Origin: Streptomyces sp. ISL-10
GTDB lineage: Bacteria; Actinomycetota; Actinomycetes; Streptomycetales; Streptomycetaceae
DNA length: 62,903 nt
Direction: 5' to 3'
NCBI RefSeq assembly: GCF_018614575.1
Contig: NZ_JAGGOJ010000037.1
Coordinates: forward strand, 1 to 62,903
Below, piece after piece: positions 1-10,100 of this stretch. The translations under genes and the position numbers were made by a program. The notes below the pieces were generated by a model. The model searched no databases. It had not been told where the DNA came from and saw only the letters and a program-made list of their open reading frames with translations. Numbering within the stretch: the first letter of the stretch is position 1; each line of letters opens with the position of its first letter.

Positions 1-120
1 GCTAGGGGGCGCGTGGCCGCCGGTCCCTGCGGCCGGCTGTGTCGTGGGAATCCCCCACCCCACCCCACCCCACCCCTTCCCGGAACTCTGACGAGACCCG
101 GGGGCTCCACCCCCGTGACC

Positions 121-590
121 CCCTGCCGCGCCCGCCGCGCGACGCGGTGCGCACACTCCGACGTCTGCACACCGGGGTCACCGCGAAGCCACCCCGCGAA
201 CCGAGCCCAGACCCGGGATTCCGCCCCCACGACCCCGGCCGCGCCCGCTGCGCAGTGCGCACACCCCGACGTCAGCGCACCGGGTCATCAGGGCGAAGGC
301 AGCCCCGTGCACCCGCCCAGGTTCCCGCCGCGCGGTGCAGTGCCCACACCTCCGACGTCGGCGCACCGGGGCACCGGCGCGAAGCCAGCCCCGTGCAACT
401 GTTCCCGCCGCCGCCCGCCGCGCGGCGCGGTGCGCACACCCCGGCGTCGGCGCACCGGTACGGAGCCACGCCCGTGGACCGAGCAGCACAGAACCCGGGG
501 ATCCGCCCCGTGCATCCGCCCGGTTCCTGACCGCGTCGGCGCACCGGGCAACGGGCACGGGGCACGGAGCCACGCCCGCGGACCAGGCAG
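121..590. repeat. Degenerate tandem repeat tract downstream of ribF
   Basis: No credible gene lies in 1-737. The stretch is a G+C-rich tract in which a core resembling tgcgcacaccccgacgtc followed by gcgcaccggg recurs at about 148, 256, 341 and 431, with a shorter copy near 533. Spacing is about 85-108 bases. Segments such as gaagccagccccgtg also recur between cores. The open frames through it on both strands look like translated repeat rather than a protein family. It lies on the 3' side of ribF, which is transcribed leftward. Confidence 0.6.
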
Positions 591-737
591 CGCCGGCAGA
601 ACGTCACACACCAAATGAGGCCGCGCCCGCAGGGGCACGTGGCGCGGACCGAGCCGCACGCGCATGACCACAGCGCACCCGCACGAAACGCTGGGCACAC
701 GCCGCTCGGGCCCGCGGGCCGGGGGCACGGCCCAGCC

Positions 738-1688
738 CTACGGCTGGGCCGACGACGTCAGTTCGCGGCAGCGCTTCACGTCGTCCGCCATCGCCACCAG
801 CAGCGCGTCGATCGAGTCGAACTTCTCCTGGCCGCGCACGAACGCGAGGAAGTCCACCGTCACATGCAGGCCGTAGAGGTCGAGGCCGACCCGGTCGATC
901 GCGTACGCCTCAACCGTGCGTTCCGTCCCGTCGAACTGCGGGTTCGTGCCGACGGAGATCGCCGCCGGCATGCGTTCGCCGTTCGCCGTGAGCCACCCCG
1001 CGTACACGCCGTCCGCGGGGATCGCGGTGTGCGGAAGTGTCTCCACGTTCGCCGTGGGGAAGCCGAGCTCGCGCCCGCGCTGGGCGCCGCGGACCACGAT
1101 GCCCTCGACGCGGTGCGGGCGGCCGAGGATCTCGGCGGCACCCGTCACGTCGCCCTCGGCGACCAGGCGGCGGGTCAGGGTCGAGGAGAACGGTTCGCCC
1201 CCGCCCGCCTCGCCGGACACGAACAGGTCGACGACCTCCACCTCGTAGTCGTAGGTGGCTCCCATCTCGGTGAGGAACGCGACGTTCCCCGCGGCCCTGT
1301 GGCCGAAGCGGAAATTCGGGCCCTCGATGACCGCGCAGGCGTGCAGCTTGTCGACGAGCACCTTCACGATGAAGTCGGCGGGCGACAGCTTCGAGAACTC
1401 GACGGTGAACGGCAGGATGAGCACCGCGTCGACGCCCAGCTCCGCCATCAGCTCCGCACGGCGGTGGTGGGGCGCAAGCAGCGGCGGGTGGCTGCCGGGG
1501 CGCACGACCTCGCTGGGGTGCGGGTCGAAGGTGACGACGACGGACGGCACATCCAGCTCACGCGCCTTCTCCACGGCACGGCCGATGATCAGCTGGTGTC
1601 CGCGGTGCACCCCGTCGTAGGAGCCGATGGTGACGACGCTGCGTCCCCAGTCCTCGGGGATGTCCTCCAAGCCACGCCAGCGCTGCAC
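738..1688 (-). CDS. ribF: Bifunctional riboflavin kinase / FAD synthetase
   Basis: 316 residues. It phosphorylates riboflavin to FMN and adenylylates FMN to FAD in the cytoplasm. The N-terminal adenylyltransferase half carries the nucleotidyl-transferase signature GSYDGVHRGH (about residues 22-31). The C-terminal flavokinase half carries ELGFPTAN and the later VGTNPQFDG block. Length and domain order match the usual prokaryotic RibF. The start is GTG, preceded by GCGAGGAG eight bases upstream. It is the last gene of the leftward cluster that begins at rimP; only the repeat tract follows it. Confidence 0.95.
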   Translation of the reverse strand: MQRWRGLEDIPEDWGRSVVTIGSYDGVHRGHQLIIGRAVEKARELDVPSVVVTFDPHPSEVVRPGSHPPLLAPHHRRAELMAELGVDAVLILPFTVEFSKLSPADFIVKVLVDKLHACAVIEGPNFRFGHRAAGNVAFLTEMGATYDYEVEVVDLFVSGEAGGGEPFSSTLTRRLVAEGDVTGAAEILGRPHRVEGIVVRGAQRGRELGFPTANVETLPHTAIPADGVYAGWLTANGERMPAAISVGTNPQFDGTERTVEAYAIDRVGLDLYGLHVTVDFLAFVRGQEKFDSIDALLVAMADDVKRCRELTSSAQP

Positions 1689-1729
1689 TGTGACCGCTCC
1701 TCGCCCGAACCCGTGTACGTCATTAACGA

Positions 1730-4700
1730 TTACGCAGGTCTAAGACTGCCATGCCCGTGGCGCCCGCTTCGCATCGGCACCTGACTGGCGGGCCTCCACA
1801 GCGCCCGCCAGGTGTGCGGTCCGGCCACCAGGGCCCACTCCTGCGGGTCCTCCGCGAGCCATCCGGCGATCGCGGCGGCGAAGCAGGGCGCGGCCCGGGC
1901 CAGTTCCACGAGGCGCCGGTCCAGGCGGGCCGCGCCGCCGGGGCTGCGGACGAGCAGGAGACCGGTGCGGTGCAGCAGGGCCCTGTCCGTGGCCTCGTCG
2001 CGGACCCCGCAGCCGAGGGCCAGCGCCCGCAGCACGGCCTCGAGCACCTCCAGGTCGCGGGCCTCGTACTGCTCGTAGCACAGCAGCATGTCGAGCAGCT
2101 CGGTGCGCAGCGGGCGGGAGGCGGGGCTGCCGGGTGCGGCGAGTACGGGTGCGAGCGCGCTGCGTACGCGGGCGGGTCTGCCGCGCAGCAGGCGGGTGAC
2201 GAGGGGGAAGAGGACGGCGCGGTCGATGGGTCGGTGCTCCAGGCGGTGCTCGACGTAGGCCGCGGCGTGCGCCGCGCCGCCGGGCTTGTGGTCGACGTAC
2301 TCGCACACAAGGGCGGCGACGGGCCGGGCGGTGGTGGGGGTGGTGGCCCGGGCGAGCACGTCCAGCAGGTCGCCCGCGTCGGCGGCGCCGGGCGTCAGCA
2401 GCCGGGTCCGGAAGGCGGCGAGCACGGGGCCGGGGTGGGTGGAGAGCGCACCGGTGAAGGCGGCCGGGGGCAGCTGCGGGTCACCGTCGGCGAAGCGGGC
2501 GAGCGCCCGGTCCAGGTGGTGGCCGCGGCTGACGGGGTCGCGGACGAGGAGGGCCAGTGCCGGACCGCTCAGCGGCCCCGGGCGGACGAGCAGTGCGGCC
2601 GCGGCACTGCGCAGCAGTTCGCGGTCGGCATCGGCGGTGATCGCGGCGTCGGCGGCCCGGGCGTGGGCGGCGGCCGCGGCTCTGCGGTCGGGACGCGGGT
2701 CGCGCGCCCAGCGGTGGACCGCGCGGCAGTAGGCGGCGGGAAGGTCGTCGGCGAGGACGGCGAGCAGTTCGAAGGCCCGGGGGTGCGGCGTGGCGACGAG
2801 GGCCTCGGTGAGACCGTCGGCGTCGTGGCCGCGCCGGGCATACAGCAGGGCCTGCGCGGCGGCCGAGACGGTGGGCCGCACGGCCGCGTCCGGTCCGGCG
2901 GCGAGCGGTGTGTCGTCGGTGAACCACCGGCACAGCAGCGGCTGTACGGTCCGGGGGTCGGAGGCCAGTCGCTGCGCTGCCAGGTCGAGGTAGCGCGGCG
3001 CAGCTCCGCCGGCGCCCGGCATCGGGTCGGCCGGGACGAGTCGGCGCAGGAGGTCGAGGCGGGACGCCTCGCCGAGCGGCAGCCGTGCCCAGAAGGCGGG
3101 CCCGAAGTGCTTCCGGTCGGCGGGCACGGTGACGACGTGCCGGGCGAGCTGCCGCAGCACGCCTGTGTACGGCTCGGCGTCCGGCACGCGGCCCAGCACC
3201 TCGGTGAGCAGCCGCACCGCCCACCAGCGGGCCTCCTGGTCCTCCTCCGAGGCGTCGATGCGGTCCAACGCGCCGACGAGACCGGCGAGTTCGGCGGCGA
3301 GCCGGTCGGGGCCGTGCTGCCGGGCGAGGAGCAGCATGGCCTGCACGACCGGGCCGGTGCAATGGTGCGGTACGGGCGGTGAGGCGTCCGAGGCCCGGTC
3401 ACGGCGGTGCACCAGCTCACGCAGCGCGGTGGCGAGGTCCAGGTGGGCGCCCTGGATCCAGTCCGCGAACTCCTGGTGGGCGAAGCGGTAGCCCGCGCCG
3501 GCCGGGACGAGCAGTCCCTCGGTGAGCACGGCGGGCGCCCAGCCGGACGCCCAGGGGAAGAGCGCCTCGAAGGACCGGCGGTCCAGTGCGCCCGGTCCGG
3601 AGCCGAGGCAGCACCGTGCGGCCTCGTGCACCTGGCCGGCCACCCTCGTCGCGAGCCGCCGCACCGCGGACCCGCGCAGGGGCGGGCTGCCGGCGGCGGC
3701 GACGCGGACCGCGACGCGCAGGCAGAGCAGGTCCAGCCAGGCGGCGAAGATCTCCTCGCGTCCCGGCCGCCCGGCCGCCCCCGCGGGCAGGGCCCGCCGT
3801 ACCTCGGCGAGCAGCCGCAGGGCCAGCGGATGCTGTGCGTCCCGCTCGGCGAGTGCGTGCTCGGGCAGGCCGTACCGCTCCCGCACCAGCCGCGCCTGTG
3901 CGGGGCCGAGGTCGCCGATCCGTACGGCGGTGGTGCATGTCGCACGCGCCCCGGGCGCGTGCGCGCGGTACAGCGGCGCGGCCTGTTCCCAGTGCTCGGG
4001 GCCGCAGCCGACGACCAGGTGCACGCCGTGGCTGCCGACCCAGTCCGCGGTGCCCGAGGCCCATTGCGCGAGCCGGTGCGCCAGGGCGGGCGGCATCTCC
4101 TCGGGCCCGTCGAGGACGACGAGAAGGGGCCGGTCCGCTTCGCGGGCGAGCTGCGCCGCCCGCCGCGGGGTGATGCCCGCGAGGTCGTCCGTCCCTGCGG
4201 CGGCGGCCCGGATGCGTGCCGCGTGCAGCAGCGTCCGTGCCATCGCGTCGGCGATCGAGGTGTCGCCGGTGTGCAGGTCCGCACCGCGCAGCCAGAGGGT
4301 GGGGGCCGGTCCGGGACCGTGTGAGCGCCGCCCGGCGAGCGCGGAGAGTTCCGTCGTACGGCCCGTGCCCGCCGCGCCGACGAGCCCCAGCACGCCGGGC
4401 GCGGACCGGGTGAACGCGGCGAGCTCCGCCGCGACCTCCGGCCGCTCGACCGGGTCGGGCCGGGCGCTGGGTCCTGGCGTGGGCGCGAGGGAGGCGGCGG
4501 TGAGTTCGAGGACGGCGGCGAGGTTGAGGTCCTCGCCGTACGCGGGAACGGTGGCGGCGTTGTGCCGGAGCAGCGCGGCGAGCGGTCCGCCGGCCGGGCC
4601 GGGGCGCAGAGGGCGGACGATCACCGCCGCGCGGTGACCGGGCGGCGGGGGCGGGGCGAGGACGGCGAGGACCGCGCCGGTGACCGCGTCGAGCACGGGC

Positions 4701-5128
4701 CCTCCGACTGCCGACCGCTCGCGCCGCAGCGCGTCGCTGCCGTCCGTCCCCATGGCCAGCTCCAGGGCTCCGGCTTCCTCGGCGCCGAGGGCGGCGCCGA
4801 GGACACGGGCCTCGCGCCAGCCGCCCGCGGCAAGCCGTACATATGTGCCGGGGGCGACCGGGTCGCGTGCGCCGATGGGCAGCGGGGGTACCGCGAGGCC
4901 GGGGGTGCGGACCAGGGCGAGGCCGTGGCCGGGGAGCAGGGTGACGGCCTCGGCGCCGACGGTGCATTCCCGGCCGCCCGCTGCCCTGATGAGCACGGCG
5001 TCCGGTCCGTCGACGGTCTCCCGACCTGTGACGACCGTGCCCGATTCGTCGGCGACGAAGCCGGTGCCCAACGGCCGCCCGGCCAGATCGCAGATCCGTA
5101 CCAATGTTGCCGAACTACCGCGTTCCAT
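1730..5128 (-). CDS. Trypsin-like domain fused to a STAND/NACHT-type ATPase, large
   Basis: 1132 residues. Residues 1 to about 175 look like a chymotrypsin/trypsin-like beta-barrel (GTGFVADESGTVVT near the start, VGGPVLD at 141-147). The catalytic residues seem lost: the usual His region reads VVTGRETV, and the Ser of G-x-S-G-G-P aligns with Val141. A P-loop ATPase follows, with Walker A GAAGTGRTT (251-259) and Walker B LLVVLDGPEE (335-344). About 700 residues of Ala/Leu/Arg-rich helical, repeat-like sequence make up the rest. This is the layout of signal-transduction ATPases with an N-terminal effector-like domain. It sits between truB and ribF in a housekeeping cluster, with a terminator on the truB side. 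Function unknown; a scaffold or sensor role is inference. There is no clear ribosome site before the ATG. Confidence 0.75.
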   Translation of the reverse strand: MERGSSATLVRICDLAGRPLGTGFVADESGTVVTGRETVDGPDAVLIRAAGGRECTVGAEAVTLLPGHGLALVRTPGLAVPPLPIGARDPVAPGTYVRLAAGGWREARVLGAALGAEEAGALELAMGTDGSDALRRERSAVGGPVLDAVTGAVLAVLAPPPPPGHRAAVIVRPLRPGPAGGPLAALLRHNAATVPAYGEDLNLAAVLELTAASLAPTPGPSARPDPVERPEVAAELAAFTRSAPGVLGLVGAAGTGRTTELSALAGRRSHGPGPAPTLWLRGADLHTGDTSIADAMARTLLHAARIRAAAAGTDDLAGITPRRAAQLAREADRPLLVVLDGPEEMPPALAHRLAQWASGTADWVGSHGVHLVVGCGPEHWEQAAPLYRAHAPGARATCTTAVRIGDLGPAQARLVRERYGLPEHALAERDAQHPLALRLLAEVRRALPAGAAGRPGREEIFAAWLDLLCLRVAVRVAAAGSPPLRGSAVRRLATRVAGQVHEAARCCLGSGPGALDRRSFEALFPWASGWAPAVLTEGLLVPAGAGYRFAHQEFADWIQGAHLDLATALRELVHRRDRASDASPPVPHHCTGPVVQAMLLLARQHGPDRLAAELAGLVGALDRIDASEEDQEARWWAVRLLTEVLGRVPDAEPYTGVLRQLARHVVTVPADRKHFGPAFWARLPLGEASRLDLLRRLVPADPMPGAGGAAPRYLDLAAQRLASDPRTVQPLLCRWFTDDTPLAAGPDAAVRPTVSAAAQALLYARRGHDADGLTEALVATPHPRAFELLAVLADDLPAAYCRAVHRWARDPRPDRRAAAAAHARAADAAITADADRELLRSAAAALLVRPGPLSGPALALLVRDPVSRGHHLDRALARFADGDPQLPPAAFTGALSTHPGPVLAAFRTRLLTPGAADAGDLLDVLARATTPTTARPVAALVCEYVDHKPGGAAHAAAYVEHRLEHRPIDRAVLFPLVTRLLRGRPARVRSALAPVLAAPGSPASRPLRTELLDMLLCYEQYEARDLEVLEAVLRALALGCGVRDEATDRALLHRTGLLLVRSPGGAARLDRRLVELARAAPCFAAAIAGWLAEDPQEWALVAGPHTWRALWRPASQVPMRSGRHGHGSLRPA

Positions 5129-5280
5129 ACGTCCGACGGTAGGTCGCCGATGATCAGCGCGTGAGGCCGCGTCGGGAACGCGCCCCCAAATGCGCCGCCA
5201 GGTACTCCGAGCGCCTGCACGATGAGGTGAATCCGGGCGGTGCGGCGGACAGACCTCTGGGTGGGGGAAGCGAGGGGGAT

Positions 5281-5313
5281 CGTGGCACGGGCAGCGGCAC
5301 CGCCCGTGCCACG
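5281..5313 (-). terminator. Hairpin after truB
   Basis: Perfect 12-bp inverted repeat (cgtggcacgggc / gcccgtgccacg) with a 9-base loop, 15 bases beyond the truB stop on the leftward strand. The rest of the 200-base gap to the STAND-type gene shows nothing else. Confidence 0.7.
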
Positions 5314-5328
5314 AGGCGTCCTGCGTGG

Positions 5329-6228
5329 TCAGACGAAGACGGCGAGGCTCTTGGCCTTGCCCTTCTGCTCCTCGACCAGCGCCAGGAAGCGCCCGCCGGG
5401 GCCGAAGACCGCCACCGGCGACGTGTCATGGGTCGGCATGTCCAGCCGCACCCCGTTGGCGAGCAGCTTCGCCCGCCGCTCGTCCACGTCCCAGCGGGCG
5501 AAGGCGGCCGCGGCGGCCTCGGCGATCGGCATCACGGTCAGCTCCTCCTGGAGCTGGTCGAGCGTCTTCGCCGCATCGATCCCGTAGGGACCGACCCGGG
5601 TCCGGCGTAGCGCCGTGAGGTGGCCGCCGACGCCCAGAGCCGCACCGAGGTCACGGGCGAGCGCCCGGATGTACGTGCCGGAGGAGCAGACCACGGAGAC
5701 GACGAGGTCGACGACGGCCAGGCCGTCCTCGGTGGTCGCCTCCCGCACGTCGTAGACGTGGAACGAGGAGACGGTCACCGGTCGGGCCGGGATGTCGAAC
5801 TCCTCGCCGCCGCGCACGCGCGCGTACGACCGCTTGCCGTCGATCTTGATGGCGCTGACCTTGGACGGCACCTGCATGATGTCGCCGGTCAGCTCGGCGA
5901 CACCCGCGTCGATCGCCTCCCGGGTGACCCCGGAGGCATCGGCCGAGGACGTGATCTCGCCCTCCGCGTCGTCGGTGACGGTGTTCTGCCCCAGCCGGAT
6001 GGTGCCGAGGTACTCCTTCTCGGTCAGCGCGAGGTGGCCGAGGAGCTTGGTGGCCTTTTCGACGCCGAGGACGAGTACGCCGGTGGCCATGGGGTCGAGC
6101 GTCCCCGCGTGTCCGACGCGCCGGGTCCTTGCGATCCCGCGCATCTTGGCGACGACGTCGTGCGAAGTGAAGCCCGACGGCTTGTCGACGATGACAAGTC
6201 CGTCGGGCGGTGTGATGCGCTGTGTCAT
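5329..6228 (-). CDS. truB: tRNA pseudouridine(55) synthase TruB
   Basis: 299 residues. It isomerises U55 of the tRNA T-loop. The catalytic motif GHAGTLDPMATG is present, with the nucleophile Asp at residue 45, and the N-terminus GLVIVDKPSGFTSHDVV is typical. The start ATG overlaps the rbfA stop as ATGA, so translation is probably coupled. A perfect 12-bp hairpin follows the stop codon. Confidence 0.96.
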   Translation of the reverse strand: MTQRITPPDGLVIVDKPSGFTSHDVVAKMRGIARTRRVGHAGTLDPMATGVLVLGVEKATKLLGHLALTEKEYLGTIRLGQNTVTDDAEGEITSSADASGVTREAIDAGVAELTGDIMQVPSKVSAIKIDGKRSYARVRGGEEFDIPARPVTVSSFHVYDVREATTEDGLAVVDLVVSVVCSSGTYIRALARDLGAALGVGGHLTALRRTRVGPYGIDAAKTLDQLQEELTVMPIAEAAAAAFARWDVDERRAKLLANGVRLDMPTHDTSPVAVFGPGGRFLALVEEQKGKAKSLAVFV

Positions 6229-6662
6229 TCCGAGGCTTCGTCCTCGGGCTTGCGGTACGGGTCTGCCTCGCCGGCGTACGCGGCGCCGGACGACGCCTCG
6301 CGCACCTTGGCGTCCGAGGCCCGCGCCTTGTCGAGGAGGTCCTCGATCGTCTTGGCGTTCTCCGGAAGGGCGTCGGCCACGAACGTCAGGGTCGGCGTGA
6401 ACTTGGTGCCCGCCGCCGCGCCGACCGCGGAACGCAGGATGCCCTTGGCGCTCTGCAGGCCCGCCGCGGCACTGGCCCGGTCCTCGTCGTCGCCGTAGAC
6501 CGTGTAGAAGACCGTGGCCTCCCGAAGGTCACCGGTGACGCGGGTGTCCGTGATGGTCACGTGCGATCCGAGCCGAGGGTCCTTGATGCCGCGCTGCAGC
6601 TTCTCGGCGACCACCTCCCGGATGAGGTCTGCCAGCTTCTTCGCCCGCGCGTTGTCGGCCAC
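6225..6662 (-). CDS. rbfA: 30S ribosome-binding factor A
   Basis: 145 residues from the GTG at 6662, whose N-terminus (ADNARAKKLADLIREVV) matches the family. That GTG has a good site (AAGGGAGAAGG) just upstream. An in-frame ATG at 6725, immediately after the ylxP stop, would add 21 residues of low-complexity AGTAGTAGIAGT; I prefer the shorter form. RbfA acts late in 16S rRNA maturation. Core motifs LGSHVTITDTRVTGDL and KFTPTLTFVAD are intact, followed by a short acidic tail. It overlaps truB by four bases. Confidence 0.93.
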   Translation of the reverse strand: MADNARAKKLADLIREVVAEKLQRGIKDPRLGSHVTITDTRVTGDLREATVFYTVYGDDEDRASAAAGLQSAKGILRSAVGAAAGTKFTPTLTFVADALPENAKTIEDLLDKARASDAKVREASSGAAYAGEADPYRKPEDEASE

Positions 6663-6684
6663 TGGTCCTTCTCCCTTTGTTCCT

Positions 6685-6716
6685 GCAATTCCTGCAGTTC
6701 CTGCAGTTCCTGCTGC
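6685..6716. repeat. 9-base tandem repeat between ylxP and rbfA
   Basis: About three and a half copies of a 9-base unit (cctgcagtt on the plus strand). In frame with the alternative rbfA start at 6725 it encodes Ala-Gly-Thr repeats. If that start is used the repeat lies in the RbfA N-terminus; otherwise it is an intercistronic spacer. Confidence 0.75.
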
Positions 6717-6725
6717 GGTGCTCAT

Positions 6726-7019
6726 TCAGTCTTCGTCGCTGTGGAGCCTGCGTCTAACCGAGAGCAGCTCCACCTCGGGCCGGGCGGCGACAAGGCGCTC
6801 GCAACGGTCCAGTACGTCCGTGAGATGTCCCGTGTCGCCGGACACCACCGCGAGGCCGATCTCGACCCGCCGGTAGAGGTCCTGCCCGCCCACCTCGGCC
6901 GCGCTCACCGCGTACTTCCGCTGGAGCTCGGCGACGATCGGGCGGACCACGGAACGCTTCTCCTTCAGCGACCGTACGTCGCCGAGGAGCAGATCGAAGG
7001 ACAGCGTCCCCACATACAT
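6726..7019 (-). CDS. ylxP: YlxP-like DUF503 protein
   Basis: 97 residues from the ATG that gives the family-typical N-terminus MYVGTLSFDLLLGD, followed by SLKEKRSVVRPI. Longer in-frame starts exist at 7052 and 7097 but add sequence foreign to the family. DUF503 (YlxP) is a small protein of unknown function that is conserved next to infB and rbfA in Gram-positive bacteria; a role in ribosome assembly has been suggested from this context. The stop abuts the longer rbfA start. Confidence 0.88.
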   Translation of the reverse strand: MYVGTLSFDLLLGDVRSLKEKRSVVRPIVAELQRKYAVSAAEVGGQDLYRRVEIGLAVVSGDTGHLTDVLDRCERLVAARPEVELLSVRRRLHSDED

Positions 7020-7100
7020 GTGTGACCGGATGTCCCGCCGGTTCGGGTTCATGACGCCTGCCAGCGCTTGGCAGGGACATCCAAACCGTACACGCAACGG

Positions 7101-7142
7101 CCGGGGCCGATCGACGGAGTTTCTTCCGCCGACCGGCCCCGG
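7101..7142 (-). terminator. Hairpin between infB and ylxP
   Basis: Inverted repeat ccggggccgatc / gaccggccccgg (one mismatch), 13 bases beyond the infB stop on the leftward strand. It may terminate or attenuate transcription into ylxP-rbfA-truB. Confidence 0.55.
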
Positions 7143-7154
7143 ACTAGCTGCGTG

Positions 7155-10100
7155 TCAGCCGCGCGGCTTCTCGCGCATCTCGTACGTCGCGATGACGTCG
7201 TCGACCTTGATGTCGTTGAAGTTTCCGAGGTTGATACCGCCCTCGAAGCCTTCGCGGATCTCGGTGACGTCGTCCTTGAAGCGACGCAGGCCCTCGATGT
7301 TGAGGCTTTCCGCGATGACCTTGCCGTCGCGGATGAGTCGGGCCTTGGTGTTGCGCTTGACCTCGCCGGAGCGGATGAGAACACCCGCGATGTTGCCCAG
7401 CTTGGACGAGCGGAAGACCTCGCGGATCTCCGCCGTACCGAGCTCGACCTCTTCGTACTCCGGCTTGAGCATGCCCTTGAGGGCCGCCTCGATCTCCTCG
7501 ATGGCCTGGTAGATCACCGAGTAGTACCGGACGTCGACGCCCTCGCGCTCCGCCATCTGCGCGGCACGGCCGGCCGCACGGACGTTGTAACCGATGACGA
7601 TGGCGTCGGAGCCCATCGCCAGGTCGATGTCGGACTCGGTGACCGCACCCACACCGCGGTGCAGGACCCGGATGTCGACCTCTTCACCGACGTCGAGCTG
7701 GAGCAGCGAGGACTCGAGAGCCTCGACCGCACCGGACGCGTCGCCCTTGATGATGAGGTTGAGTTCCTGGACCAGACCGGCCTTGAGCACCTTGTCGAGG
7801 TCCTCGAGGGACACCCGGCGGGTGCGCTTGGCGAAGTTGGCGTTGCGCTCACGCGCGGCGCGCTTCTCGGCGATCTGGCGGGCCGTACGGTCCTCGTCGA
7901 CGACCAGGAAGTTGTCGCCGGCGCCCGGAACGTTGGTGAGACCCAGGACCAGGACGGGAGTCGACGGAGTCGCCTCCTCCACGTTGTTGCCCTTGTCGTC
8001 GAGCATCGCCCGGACACGGCCGTACGCGTCGCCGACGACCATGGTGTCGCCGATGCGCAGCGTGCCGCGCTGGACCAGGACGGTCGAGACGGCGCCTCGA
8101 CCGCGGTCGAGGTGGGACTCGATCGCAATGCCCTGCGCGTCCTGCTCCGGGTTGGCCCGCAGGTCGAGCGAGGCGTCGGCGGTGAGGACCACGGCCTCCA
8201 GCAGGGAGTCGATGTTGAGACCCTGCTTGGCGGAGATGTCGACGAACATGGTGTCGCCGCCGTACTCCTCGGCCACCAGACCGAACTCGGTGAGCTGACC
8301 GCGCACCTTGGTCGGGTCCGCACCCTCGACGTCGATCTTGTTGACGGCGACCACGATCGGCACGTCGGCCGCCTTGGCGTGGTTCAGCGCCTCGATCGTC
8401 TGGGGCATCACACCGTCGTTCGCCGCGACCACGAGGATCGCGATGTCCGTGGACTTCGCACCACGGGCACGCATGGCGGTGAACGCCTCGTGACCCGGGG
8501 TGTCGATGAAGGTGATGCGACGCTCTTCGTCGTTGACCTCGGTCGAGACCTGGTAGGCACCGATGTGCTGGGTGATGCCACCGGCCTCGCCCGCCACGAC
8601 GTTCGTCTTGCGGATCGCGTCGAGCAGACGGGTCTTACCGTGGTCGACGTGACCCATGACGGTCACCACCGGCGGACGCGAGACCAGGGCCTCGTCGCCG
8701 CCCTCGTCCTCGCCGAACTCGATGTCGAAGGACTCGAGAAGCTCGCGGTCCTCCTCCTCCGGGCTGACGATCTGGACGGTGTAGTTCATCTCGCCGCCGA
8801 GCAGCAGCAGCGTCTCGTCGGAGACGGACTGCGTCGCGGTGACCATCTCGCCGAGGTTCATCATGACCGCGACGAGCGACGCCGGGTTGGCGTTGATCTT
8901 CTCCGCGAAGTCGGTGAGCGACGCACCGCGCGACAGGCGAATGGCTTCGCCGTTGCCGCGAGGCAGCATCACGCCGCCGACCGACGGGGCCTGCATGGCC
9001 TCGTACTCCTGGCGCCTCTGCCGCTTCGACTTGCGACCGCGACGCGCCGGACCGCCGGGACGGCCGAAGGCACCCTGCGTGCCACCACGGCCACCGGGGC
9101 CGCCGGGACGACCACCGAAGCCGGGACGACCGCCGCCGAAGCCGCCGCCGCCACCGGGGCCACCGCCACCGGGACGACCGGCGAAGCCGCCGCCACCGCC
9201 GCCGGGACGACCGCCGCCGCCACCGCCGCCGGGACGACCGGCGAAGCCGCCGCCACCGCCACCAGGACGACCGGCACCACCGCCGGGACGACCGGCACCC
9301 GCGGGACCGCGACCGCCGCCACCGGGACCGCCACCAGGACGGGGACCGGCAGCAGGACGCTGCGGCATCATGCCGGGGTTCGGCCGGTTACCTGCCGGGC
9401 CACCGCCGGGACGCGGGGCCTGCGGACGGGGCATGCCGCCCGGGGTCGGACGGGCACCGCCCTGGCCCTGCGGACGCGGAGCGCCGCCGGGGCCGCCCTG
9501 CGGACGCGGAGCACCGGGAACGGCACCGCCGGGACCGCCGGGACCGGGACGAGCACCACCCGGACGGGGCGCCTGCGGGCGCGCCATGCCGGTGGAGCCA
9601 CCAGAGGTGAAGGGGTTGTTGCCCGGACGGGGACCGGCCGGACGGCCACCCGGGCGCGGAGCGCCCTGACCGCCGGCGGGACGCGCCGGACGCTCGCCGC
9701 CGCGACCACCGTCACGCTGACCGCCGGCCGGAGCCGGACGGGCCGGGCGCGGACCGGGGGTGGCACCCGCGGGACGCTGGGCCTGCGGGGTGGACGGCTG
9801 TGCCGGGGCGGGAGCCGAGAACTCGGCTGCGGGCACCGGAGCCGCCGGAGCGGGCTTGGCCGGTGCGGGCTTGGGACCCGGCGTAGGACGCGGGCCGGGG
9901 GCCGGCGTCGCGGGCTTCTCTGCCACCGGAGGCTTCGGCGCGGGGGCGCCGGGCTTGGGGGCAGCGGGACGTGCCGCCTGCGCCGGGGAGGGCGCGGCAG
10001 GCTTGGACGGCGTCGCCTTGCGGGGCGCGCCGGGCTTGGCTGCGGTCTTGCCGGCGTTACCGCCGGGACCCTGCAGCGCGTCAGTCAACTTGCGTACAAC

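Noticed and set aside
121..590. CRISPR array because of the regular spacing.
   Set aside because: Repeat units are imperfect, intervals are unequal and related to each other, and no cas genes are present.
1..618. Rightward 201-codon frame at the left edge.
   Set aside because: It only translates the repeat tract and lacks a ribosome site or any domain.
8969..9766. Long Pro/Gly/Ala/Val-rich frames on both strands across the infB N-terminus.
   Set aside because: They are shadows of the Gly/Pro/Arg-rich IF-2 linker; codon periodicity and domain matches support only infB.
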